From: Dirofilaria immitis
Taxonomy: Eukaryota > Nematoda > Chromadorea > Rhabditida > Onchocercidae
Assembly (NCBI GenBank): GCA_024305405.1
Contig: JAKNDB010000068.1
Coordinates: forward strand, 3,286,501-3,350,500
Direction of reading: 5' to 3'
Length of the DNA: 64,000 nt
Numbering within the stretch: position 1 is the stretch's first letter; every line of letters begins with the position of its first letter. The notes beneath the pieces are model-generated. The model was not told the DNA's origin. It searched no databases and worked only from the letters and a program-made list of their open reading frames with translations. Shown here piece after piece: positions 52,101-62,610 of this stretch. The position numbers and the translations under genes were made by a program.

Positions 52101-55100
52101 ATCATAACTATACAAATATACTATTCAAAACTCATCTAAAATATTATAGATTATGCGTCTAAAATTTCGGGATAAAAAAGTGGACGAGAATATAAAGTGT
52201 TGAAAAACAAATTAAAAAAACAAACTCGACAAAAGCTTCAATTAATTCTTGTCTCAGCGAAGCAAGTTTATGTGGAAATGCGCGTGGATATCCGTTTGCT
52301 TTACAAATATCTGTTACTTCTGCATCTTCAAGATAATTTACATCCGGTGGAAAAGTTCTTAATAAATCTAAAATATAATGCCGTGAATCGTTCCCAATAA
52401 TACCCTGAAAATAACAAAATATGAACAATTAATTTTAATTGACAAACTAATGTTATTATTTATTGGTAACCGTAATTTACAAACTTTTTGTGCTCATTTC
52501 AACGGTAATTCGTTTTGAAAAAAAAAGAAATTAAATATTGGTGTTTCATAAGTCAATAGATGATTCGATTATTAAATTTTTTTAGTAGGCATTTTTTATT
52601 AGTTTTTTAAGTATTATAGTAATTCGATTTTTCTTAGCTTGAAAAATGAATTAATGTTTGCTTTCAAGAATAAATTCGTATACTTCTCAAAAATTCTAAT
52701 CGCTCATCTTCAAGTTTATGCTGCTTTGCGCTGATAATATCTTGCGAAATCAGTAATTATTAACAGTTTTAACTGAAAGGGTTATTCGATTTATTGAGAG
52801 TGCTTCCTACCTACAATGAAAAGAACTTCGCAGTATTTTGGAATGAACCTATATCATATCATGCTAAGATACTGTTGGGGTTTCTACCGACGATCAAACC
52901 AACAGTTTGCATTAAGGATAGTAATTCACAAAATTTTAAAGTTAACAAGAATACTTACTTTAGTTTCAAAAGATGAGCACAGTTTAACGATTTTTCTATC
53001 ATCCTTGCCATTATAAACATGATGAGGCAATATTTTCAACTGCTCTGCTGGTTTCGATAATAAATCGGTATATTCCTATTTACATATTTGATAGGCAAGC
53101 AAGAAAATATCGAAGCAAAATTCACATTATAATCAAAACTCATTTAAATCTGTCTCAAAAAAAATTTTTCAGAAATATTTCCGTTGCAGCTAAAAAATCA
53201 AGATTCAAATTATTCAACAACTTTATAACCAGATAGTTGTTACTTATAGAGGAAAGAATCACCTCAGAGCTAACGACTGTTTTTCCAAAATCGACCGACC
53301 CGTAAACAACACTTTGCTCTTGCTCTCTCCAAAATACCTGGTATTATCGATTGCGCAGTCACTCTATAATGCATTTCTTCATGAATCGCTCACATAAGTA
53401 TAAGTATTGTATAAATTTATAATTTTGTCCTGCAGTAATCATTTCTTAGAATCTGAAATTAAAACTGCTTTTCTACGTAAGTCTAAATATCAAAGCTAGA
53501 ATCTTTCCAAAATTTTACTTTTCCATGCTTATAAATATCTTTCATAAAAAAAGAAAAAATGCAGTTACCGATATCCCTTGTAGTCAATTATGACCATACC
53601 CAAAGTAAAAGTTTCGGATTATCAAGTTGAGCATAAGCTCGCACACCTTGTAAATCATTTGATGTTGCCGCATGAGCAGCTGCATCACCTCCCAATTCCT
53701 GAAATATTATAGCGCAAATTTCACAAAAATTGGCGTTTTTTGATTCTCGAATTCAATAAAGTTATTTCATCATGAAAAACTAGTCAAAATGTGTTCAAAG
53801 ATATTCAAGCAGATTATCGGATAATTTTCTAACTTTCAGGTTGCAGTGATTAAATCATTATTCTTTCAGCGGTATACGATATTTATATTTTTAAAATTCT
53901 TAAAGAAGCAATTTCATGTTTTTCAGAAATTTCGCAACAACAGAAAATTTATTTATGATATACACTGTAGGACAATAAATCAAGATTTATTCTATAGAAT
54001 GTGTTAACTTACCTTGTAGTGATCTTTAACATCAAATCCAAGCGAAAAGAATATGTTATTCCATATATACATATGCGTTCGTGGTTCATCCGCCGGGTTT
54101 ATTGCAACAACATTTCCATCGATAACTGCCATAGCTCCCAGAAAAAACAATTATATCATAATTTGGGAAAAAGCGACCTTTTTTTCTTTTCTTGTTAAAG
54201 CTTAAAATCTTTAAAAGTGTTAGGATCGACATAAAAAGTTTTGCAATCTATAATATTTTCCCTTCTTTCTTGATACCTTTTAGAAACTCCGCGAATGCTA
54301 TTACTAATCCTTCAATTATTTATGCTTCAATCCTTAAACATATAAGATATTCTAAAACATAAGAAAAAATTTCTGATAGTTTATCGAACTACTTTAAAAA
54401 TATATTATAATATTGCTGCTAATAAAAGGATGAATAATGTTTCACACTCAATAAAGTGTGATAAAAATCACTTTAATCGCAGCAGAAACGAAGTCGCTGT
54501 GAATTTTAAAGATAGCTCTTTCCCGAATGAGTCTTTCATTGAGTGTTTCACGTGGCAACTCATGAGTCGTTTGTAGCTCCTCATTCCAGTCACGAATCTG
54601 TCCAGGAATATGATCTTCAAGACCAATTTTATGGGGTTGTGTACAGTCTTCTGCACGAATTCCATCTTCGGTTTGTTCGAAAACTGGTGCTACCCACGAA
54701 TTCACCTATAAAAAAGTATGCAGTGAAAACTGAGAAATGAAATGAAAAAAATCTTGAAGTCGCTCAGCAATATTTCCATCTCTTTCTTTAATTTTTTTCT
54801 CGATTTACATAGGAAGAGCAAAACTCCAGCTTAGAATTCGATTATAAACTACTAATAATCATTTATCAAGAATAATGTCAAAAGATAAAATGAGTTAATC
54901 TAATAAGTCATCGATAATTAATACAACTGCATGCTAGATATCCTCCAAAAGCGAACATGAATAATGCATATGATTTCAATAGTTATACCAACTTGATAAC
55001 AATCTCACGTTTATGTCTATTAAATTGACAATTTAAATCTTAAAATTCCATTTTAAAAAAGAAAGTGAAAAAGATTGACCTGATATGGTGTTGGCAATCG

Positions 55101-58100
55101 CTCAAAAATATGCTTTTCGGAACGTTTCTTCAAAATCAACGCCATAGTTCGTTTAAACGACATACTGATTGATGAAAGCAAATCCAACAGAGAATGATGA
55201 ATAGCTTTATGTGATGGCGAAGGTGTTGGTCGGAAACCTGCTTCGGTAGTTGCATTCACATAAAAACCTTTTGTACAGCAAGTTATATGATAACGTCGCC
55301 CTTCTCGTGCATCGACCGTCAAATAGAGAACATCGCCCTGTATAAGTTCACAAAATTTGTTGTTGATAGGATTAGGAGGAAAAATTTCTTGGAAACTTTC
55401 AAATATATATAACGAAACTTTTAAATTCTCTTCACTTATTATCAGCATAAAAAATAATTTTAGAAATGAGACCTTCAATTTCCTATGTCCTGATGGCGGA
55501 TTAAATGGTGAAATTGCCAAACTTTTCAGTGCTGCTACAGGATCTTTCATCGTTGGTAGTAATGGCACTAATGGACGTTCCTTATATCCTGGCAGGACAT
55601 AATCTGGAGGAGAGCATTCTAACGATCTGAAAAAACTTAGCAGTTAAACTCGCTCTTATTTTTCGCATCGTTAAATAATAGCAATTCAAACTTATACAAG
55701 TTCCGTTTGTCTTTTTAATTAATAACTCTTACAACTTAATGCTCTAATCGATTTGTTATTCATATAATGGAAAATTTATATCAATAAGTATTATTCGATA
55801 TCACCAATCACACAGATGGATATCATCAACAACAATAGACTCTAATAATTTTTGTATAAGAAATTTTTTTTTTTGTATACAATAGACTCTATTGTAAAAA
55901 AAAAATTTTTGTATACAATAGACTCTAATAATTTTTGTATAAGAAAGTCTGCTCTATTGTGAAACACTTACTTATCAGCGCTTTTTACGATCTCCTAATG
56001 TCATTGTAGCAAGATATGACAATGATGCACCATCAGTACCATTAACAGCATCAGACATATCAAGACAACGAATTAGATCACGAATATGCCGAACATGAAT
56101 TCGAGCTTCTCGAGTTGTATAAGGCTCTAAAACAATCACATGATATTTCGCCAAAAATTTTGATCATATATAATAGAAAAAAAACAGAATTTCGAAAATT
56201 CAATGTTATTTAATGAGCATTTTATTATACAAATCCACGTTTGTTTATTTTTTTCTTTTCTGTTTAGAAAGACATTGATAATTAAGTATAATTTTCTAAT
56301 ATTCTGAGTAGTTCGCATAATTTTCAAATCATCATTCTAAATATTGTCGTCATGTTTAACACGTATGTTTGTTTATACTATAATGCTGGAGGTGTATGTA
56401 CACATCATAACTATAACTAAATTTTGATGCTTCGATGAGATGCATTGTAACAGAACTTGATGACAATTTGATAAAGTCAAGTTGTAATATCGATCAAATA
56501 AATTAAAAAGTATTCTAACAATAGTGTAACAACTAAACGAGTATTTTAATTTTCCGAGAAATTCCCAACCAAATTACATTGAAACAGAAGAAGCGATATT
56601 CTTGCCTTCGACAACTCTCAACACAGATCCATCTGTAAGCCCAGCAATATTTTTCAATTCGGTGAAATGATCTAACGAAACACCATTTAACTGCAAGCTG
56701 AAACATGTACGATGACATGTTGCTTCACGTTCTAGTAATACTTGATGTAGCTCTTGTACCATTTCACTTGAATTTACCTGAAAAAATACTTTTACTTCTT
56801 TAACTAAAAATGCATTATTACCAGTTTCTAATTTTAACTTCTTAAATATATGCTTTATTTATTTGTAGAAATCTCATAATTTAACAATATATTTTGAATT
56901 CAAGAGTAAAACTCCAACTCTTTTTCTTTTTATCATATCATAAATTTAAATTTCACAAAAGTTTAAAATTGTTAATTCAAAACGTTAAATATTCTCAAAA
57001 CCATAGATTCCAAAATTCGGCAAAGTTTCGGAAAATAATATCATAATTTTGCAGAAAGCATTTCAGTTATACCTGTAAATCAAACGGTTCCGCACCAGGT
57101 GCAACGATACGGATACGAAATGTCGCATCGCTATCATCACCCGGACACAATGCCTTACCATCGTTACCAATTTTTCCCGCTGCTGAAAGTAATAAAATGA
57201 AATAGTTTTTTGCAAAATTTTTTAACTGTAAATACTGGAAATTTTGAATGAAAAATTAAATTTTAAAAACTGAAAAATAGAAATAGTTGGAATAATTAAA
57301 GCATTTTTTAACGGAAATTAAGATAATCTATAGTTTTCACCCCACTTTAACAAAATTTTTCCTGGAAAAATAAAAAAACGAAAAGTTCTCGTAAAATTTG
57401 CCAACTCATGCATGTGCACATTTTTCATATGAAATTGCATGTCACAGATAACTTCATAAATTTTTGATAAATTTGATAAAGCAATCAATATTTATTTTCA
57501 AGCGAAATGGTTAATGAATCATTCTGCGGCATTAAAAATTCAGTGAAAGAGAAAACTAGCATAAATGGCTAGACGAATGGTTATTAAGTTATAATCTAAA
57601 AAAATTTCAAAAAAACCAAATTTAATGAACAATCGATGTTCACTCTTATTTAATACAACATACCAATATTTCGAGACAATATTACTTTACAATCTTTCAT
57701 TCCTAAAGTTTGCAATATCAGAAGCAAACATTCTTTCCAAATAATCTAGCTATTTAATAGTCTGATCCTAAATAATTTGATCGCATCAAAATACTTAATT
57801 ACTGCAAAATTACAAAAATAAACAACAAATGTAATCGGAAAAATTTTATCATTAAACATGTTATCTTATATAAATTATGCATCTACAAAATTTTAATGCA
57901 ACAGTACTTCATATATGCAAATTATATTTGCATACATGTATTATATTGAATTATAATTTGAAATCATCAACTTTAATTAGATGAATGATTTCCTTCAATT
58001 TTATTATCATCATATGACAATTAAAGATTACGACACCATTATATTTCACCAGCTTTTCTACACCTCATTCTATCCAAAAAACATAATAATGATGATTTCT

Positions 58101-59728
58101 CATTCCCCTATCCTCCAGAAACATAATTAATTATAATTACTTTTATGTTTGCTTCTTTTTGTAAAAAAGAAAAATAAGACATCAGCTGGCACTTTTTGTA
58201 AAGGAAAAACAAAACATCAATTGATATTTCAAAATGATGGTTCAAGTAATTAATTCTATTCATTTCTCTTTATTATTCATTTCCAGGATTAATCCAGGAA
58301 TTTTTGTTAGTATTTTGAAAAAAATTAATGTTTTAGATGATATGATTAGATTCTATTTACAATCTGTTTTCCGATGGCATATATGCACTACTAATTTTCA
58401 AAGCTTTTAACTGCAATTTAATCGTAAAAAATCTTAGTTATTTCATTGATTATAGAAATCGAAAATGAAAAAAGGAATAACCTGGAGAAACGGTCCCTTC
58501 TTCAACTGGTGTTGGAGGCGAATCAGGTGATGATGTTTCATGGCCGGAATCATTTGCAGAATTAGGCGATGAATTCTCTTGTCCATCTTCCGATAATGCC
58601 TGAAATATTCATTACATCATTAAGGAAATCATTTGAAAACAAGATTTGTTAATGATTAAATTTATCGCTTTAATAATATAAGCATGCTTTTCTTTATGAT
58701 TTGTAAATTAAAAATGGTCTCACGAAAAAGAAGACTACCAAATTTTTGAAAGATTATTTTGTTTACTTTTTATATGAAACCTTACAAAATTCCACATAAG
58801 ATTTTATTTAACGCGTAATAAATTTGAAAAATGACTATGATATGGCCTTCAAGAGGTTTATCGTTCATTCTTACAAGATTTATTGCCAATATCTTACATA
58901 AACATAAGATATTTTTTAAAGGAACAAAAGAAAATAATAATGGAAAAGAGAAAAGAAAGTGAAAATGAAAACTCATAAATCAAAAAAATTTTTGAACACT
59001 TTTTTCCTAATCATCTGACTGACATCATTCTATATTTTTCCCTTTCCAATTGTATTTGAACATTTTAGCATTGTTTTCTATAGTTTTTATCGCCCATTTT
59101 AATTCTATTTTATTTATTGCTCATTGATAAACATTATTTTTTAATATGAGAAATAACTCCGTTGGATATATAACATCAAACATATATTATACATAAAGAC
59201 ATATACATATATTAGCATATATATACGTCCTTATAAATACATATATATATAAACATGTAAGACAAAATAAACACAAACATAAACATACATATAAGCAACA
59301 ACAACAACATAAACATGAATATTTATATATACAAAAAAATGCAAATATATGCGCATCTATTTGCGATACATATACAGATATATACATAAACATGGAAATA
59401 TATCTTTATAAATACATATAAATATATGAAACAAAATACGTACAAACATAAACAATATAGATAAATAACAATAATATAGATATGAAATTTATAGATACAA
59501 AGAAATTATTATAATTCTGTTCTTAAATATAAATATAATATATTCAATATATGTATATCAATATATAAAATATATTACGCATATGATGTATATTTATGAA
59601 ATACGATAGATAAATATATATATATATATATATGATAAATTATGAAACTTAATGAAAAATGAAACAACCTTAGCAGCTGAGGTAAGAACGGCTTCCGGTA
59701 AACGGTCAAGTCCATTATCTTCACCCAT
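46111..59728 (-). CDS. clu-1: CLU-1 / CLUH, clustered mitochondria protein
   Basis: A cytosolic RNA-binding protein that protects and helps translate mRNAs of nuclear-encoded mitochondrial proteins and keeps mitochondria dispersed. There are 25 exons, about 1,365 residues. Exon starts (minus): 59728, 58599, 57182, 56777, 56126, 55626, 55337, 54705, 54134, 53698, 53363, 53075, 52404, 51981, 51294, 50985, 50574, 50094, 49708, 49092, 48522, 47764, 47371, 46865, 46395. An acidic, Ser/Pro-rich N-terminus ([13 protein letters not shown]) precedes the N-terminal CLU fold ([20 protein letters not shown]), the Clu domain ([50 protein letters not shown]), a central region (AFDIRFNPD) and C-terminal TPRs ([43 protein letters not shown] block). 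Breaks: 55982-55986, exon 8/9 join (54472/54134), 53607-53610, 53323-53330, 51272-51274, 51230-51236, 49490-49494, 49066-49067. Intron 4 has a GC donor. Confidence 0.95.
55836..55945. repeat. Palindromic tandem repeat in a clu-1 intron
   Basis: The phrase GTATACAATAGACTCTA occurs at about 55876 and again at about 55911, and ATAATTTTTGTATAAGAAA flanks both sides (about 55844 and 55928). CAATAGACTCTATTG is itself an imperfect palindrome. Confidence 0.75.
59160..59640. repeat. ATACATAT-type microsatellite tract
   Basis: Dense ATATAC/ATACAT/ATAAAC words, ending in a pure (AT)n at about 59613-59631. Lies in the first clu-1 intron. Confidence 0.9.
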
Positions 59729-59739
59729 TACTTTCTTTT

Positions 59740-59748
59740 TTTTGCGCC
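59740..59748 (-). promoter_or_regulatory. Acceptor site just before the clu-1 start
   Basis: TTGTTTCAG followed by the exon beginning at 59747, 19 bases before the ATG. It may be an SL trans-splice site or the end of a 5' UTR intron. Short leaders of this kind are common in nematodes. Confidence 0.5.
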
Positions 59749-60007
59749 TGAAACAACACGAATATATATTTTTACAATCTTTTCATTTTTTATTAGTCTA
59801 AAAATAAATAGGAAAAGTAACAAATTGAAAATGAAGAGAAGCGAACAAAAAAAAAAGAAAAAAGAAAAGAAAAAGAAAAACAAAAGAACAGAAATAATTT
59901 CAAATATATTTAAGATCTTATGCTTCAATTTTTTATTTCTGTTATTTTGATAAATAAATTTTATTTCATTTTTTGATTATTGTGTAAAACTATTTATTAC
60001 AAATAAG

Positions 60008-60015
60008 TAACTCTT

Positions 60016-60050
<35 letters not shown>

Positions 60051-60052
60051 GC
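60008..60052. repeat. CT microsatellite
   Basis: TCTC repeated with a few TTTC interruptions. Confidence 0.95.
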
Positions 60053-60200
60053 GGTTTTTTTCACAAATTATCAAAAAGAAAAATTATTTTTCACTTTTTC
60101 AATACTTAAAATTTTTTTGTTGTAAAAGAATTAAAAGTAAAATTAATAAAATATTTTTTTTTAATAATTTTTTCTTTTTCAATTTTTCTTTATAATTATT

Positions 60201-60333
60201 ATGAAATATTCATTAAAAAAATATATATATATTAGAAGAAAGATAATGCAAGAAAATATATGAATAAAAGATTGATAAAATGATAACATGCAAAAATGCG
60301 TGTACAAAATAGAATTGACGTCATCTAAGAGAT
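60201..60333. repeat. Direct repeat upstream of clu-1, copy 1
   Basis: 133 bases from ATGAAATATTCATT to CATCTAAGAGAT, the same as 60411-60541 except for one extra AT in the dinucleotide run. Contains TGACGTCA at 60316-60323. Confidence 0.95.
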
Positions 60334-60410
60334 AAAATATTCAAAAAATTATTTAATTCAAAAATTGCAAAATATTTAAAAAAAAGTATAAAAATATTTG
60401 CATATGTAAA

Positions 60411-60541
60411 ATGAAATATTCATTAAAAAAATATATATATTAGAAGAAAGATAATGCAAGAAAATATATGAATAAAAGATTGATAAAATGATAACATGCA
60501 AAAATGCGTGTACAAAATAGAATTGACGTCATCTAAGAGAT
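60411..60541. repeat. Direct repeat upstream of clu-1, copy 2
   Basis: 131 bases, partner of 60201-60333, TGACGTCA at 60524-60531. The 77 bases between the copies are unrelated and A-rich. Confidence 0.95.
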
Positions 60542-60544
60542 CAT

Positions 60545-60705
60545 CATTTAAGTGTAATGGAGTTAAAGTTTTTTCAGATAGGGTGTGGCTATTTATCACA
60601 AATGGTCGGTCGACCGTCTAATCATCCATCTGGCTATAAAAACGTACAACGGATAGCGGAATGGACGCATTGTGTACAACAGACAGATACACGTGCATAT
60701 ATAAG
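60545..60705 (-). promoter_or_regulatory. Candidate clu-1 promoter island
   Basis: The only GC-richer stretch upstream of clu-1. On the minus strand it has TATATA next to a CACGTG E-box (60690-60695), the palindrome CGGTCGACCG (60607-60616) and CCACACCC (60581-60589), followed by the two TGACGTCA sites. It is also open on the plus strand (60557-60775) but shows no protein family. Distance to the clu-1 ATG is about 0.9 kb, so a 5' UTR exon would be needed or it acts as an enhancer. Confidence 0.35.
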
Positions 60706-60719
60706 CACAAAGATTAAAA

Positions 60720-60770
60720 ATTCTCTCTCTCTCTCTTTCTCTCTTTCTCTCTCCTCTCTCTCTCTACGAC
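60720..60770. repeat. CT microsatellite
   Basis: Interrupted (CT)n directly after the promoter-like island. Confidence 0.95.
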
Positions 60771-60969
60771 ATTGAATGGATCGAAGAAATTCGAATATTC
60801 TTAAAATGAAACATTTTGTATAAATTAATTAACTGTTAAAAGTATTTCCTTTTATTTCTCACTTCGTAATTTCTTCCTCTTTTTCTTTTAGTAAAAATTA
60901 AGATGAAAACTTTGAAATGTATAATCTTTTAGTAAGCAGATTGTTATATCTTAATGGATAAAAAAGAAG

Positions 60970-61020
60970 GAAGAGAGAGAGAGAGAGAGAGAGAGGAGAG
61001 GGAGAGAAAAAAAAGGAGAA
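60970..61020. repeat. GA microsatellite
   Basis: (AG)n with GGAGAGGG interruptions and an A-run. Confidence 0.95.
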
Positions 61021-61194
61021 AAAGTTAATACATTGACATATAATGGATATAATTATTAAATATTACATTAATTAACCTATATCAATCATTAATAATATAT
61101 TTGTTAACTTATATATAAATCAATAATTTCACATACAACAATAAAATAAAATATCAAATATAATTTAATGTATTGAGGAAGAGAAAAAAATTGA

Positions 61195-61280
61195 GTAAAT
61201 AAAGAGAAAGACGAAAGGGAGAGGAAGAAAACAAGAGAAAGAGAGAGAGAGAAGGAGAGAGTGAGGGAAAGAGAGAGTTA
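61195..61280. repeat. GA-rich microsatellite
   Basis: Interrupted GAAAGA/GAGAGA. Confidence 0.9.
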
Positions 61281-61796
61281 ATTTTCACGTGGTTTAATAT
61301 CGAAATTCCAAAGATGTTTACTTTACGTTTAAAAATAATTTTTTTTTATTATATAATATCAAATATAATGATTAATTTTTGAAAATTCTTTTTAAAATTA
61401 ATGAAATTTTCACGTGACATTTGAAATTAACGTTAATCTTACGTTATTCTCGTTTCAGGAAACGTACGTTATACTTTTCTTATTTCAAATAATTTTTCTA
61501 CGTAATATCAAATATGATAATTAAATTTTTTGAAATTGTTTTTGTATATCGATATAATAAAATGATGAAAAATTTTCTTATCTCTATCTTGAAATATCTT
61601 CCAGAATTAATATTTCGCAGTCTTATCTGATGATAAGATGATAAGAAAAAAATGCGAAATGAAAAGAGGGAAAAACATCAACTTGAAAATTTAAGTAGCA
61701 ACTTTTGCTAACTGATAATCCTTATGCCTATCAAGTCACACTAAAAGCAAAAGCAAAGAACGAAGACTGAAAAGTTTTATTTATCAATATAGGTGT

Positions 61797-62062
61797 ATGC
61801 ATGTGTGTGTATGTGTGTATGTGCATTTGCGTAGTAGTGTATATGTATGTGTCTGTGTCTGTGTCTGTGTCTGTGTCTGTGTCTGTGTCTGTGTCTGTCT
61901 GTGTCTGTTCGTCGTTTGTTTGTCCGTCTGTTTGTGTATATTACATATATATATATTATGTATGTATATGTTTATGTATGCATGTATTATGTATGTATAA
62001 TACGTATGCGTGTATGTAAATGCGTATGCGTGTATGTAAATACGTATGTGTGTATGTTTTGT
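61797..62062. repeat. TGTG / (TGTGTC)n / TATG microsatellite cluster
   Basis: A clean (TGTGTC)n hexamer array at about 61850-61898 lies inside longer TGTATG and ACGTATG-type tracts. Open frames here are pure repeat translation. Confidence 0.95.
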
Positions 62063-62324
62063 TTACGTATATTATTTATTTATTTAATAAATGAAAATTA
62101 AATATAATAAATTATAAAAAAAGATTTTATTTTAATTTTTATCAAAAATTTTAATTTTTTTGTTTTATAATAAAATAATTAAAATTGTAAAATTTTCTTT
62201 TTTTTTCTTTTCGAAAAATTCTAATAACAAAAAAAAGAAAAAATTTATTTTAGCAATAAAATTATTTAATTGTTAATATTTATCATTTTGCTATTTATCA
62301 AATAATCAATTTTTTTTAATTAAA

Positions 62325-62427
62325 TAAAAATGATCGATAACTAAATGATCGATAAAAATGATCGATAACTAAATGATCGATAAAAATGATCGATAACTAA
62401 ATGATCGATAAAAATGATCGATAGCTA
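62325..62427. repeat. Tandem minisatellite, unit about 28 bp
   Basis: AATGATCGATAACTAAATG and ATCGATAAA repeat about three and a half times. The unit itself is two half-units, each with the palindrome ATCGAT. Confidence 0.9.
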
Positions 62428-62511
62428 AATGGGAAAAAGAAAAAAAACGAAGAAAAATTAATTTGTTGAATAAAAAAATGCATGTGAAATTGATGGAATC
62501 GGAAAAGTTTT

Positions 62512-62512
62512 A

Positions 62513-62545
<33 letters not shown>

Positions 62546-62610
62546 CATATATATACATATATGTATATATATTTGTGTAATATATACATATATATATATA
62601 TATATGTACA
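62512..62610. repeat. AC then AT/ATAC microsatellite
   Basis: ACACAC followed by (AT)n, TATACATATA and (AT)n. Confidence 0.95.

Noticed and set aside
61797..62101. Three overlapping plus-strand open frames rich in Cys, Val and Ser
   Set aside because: They are translations of TGTG/TGTGTC microsatellite in all three frames.
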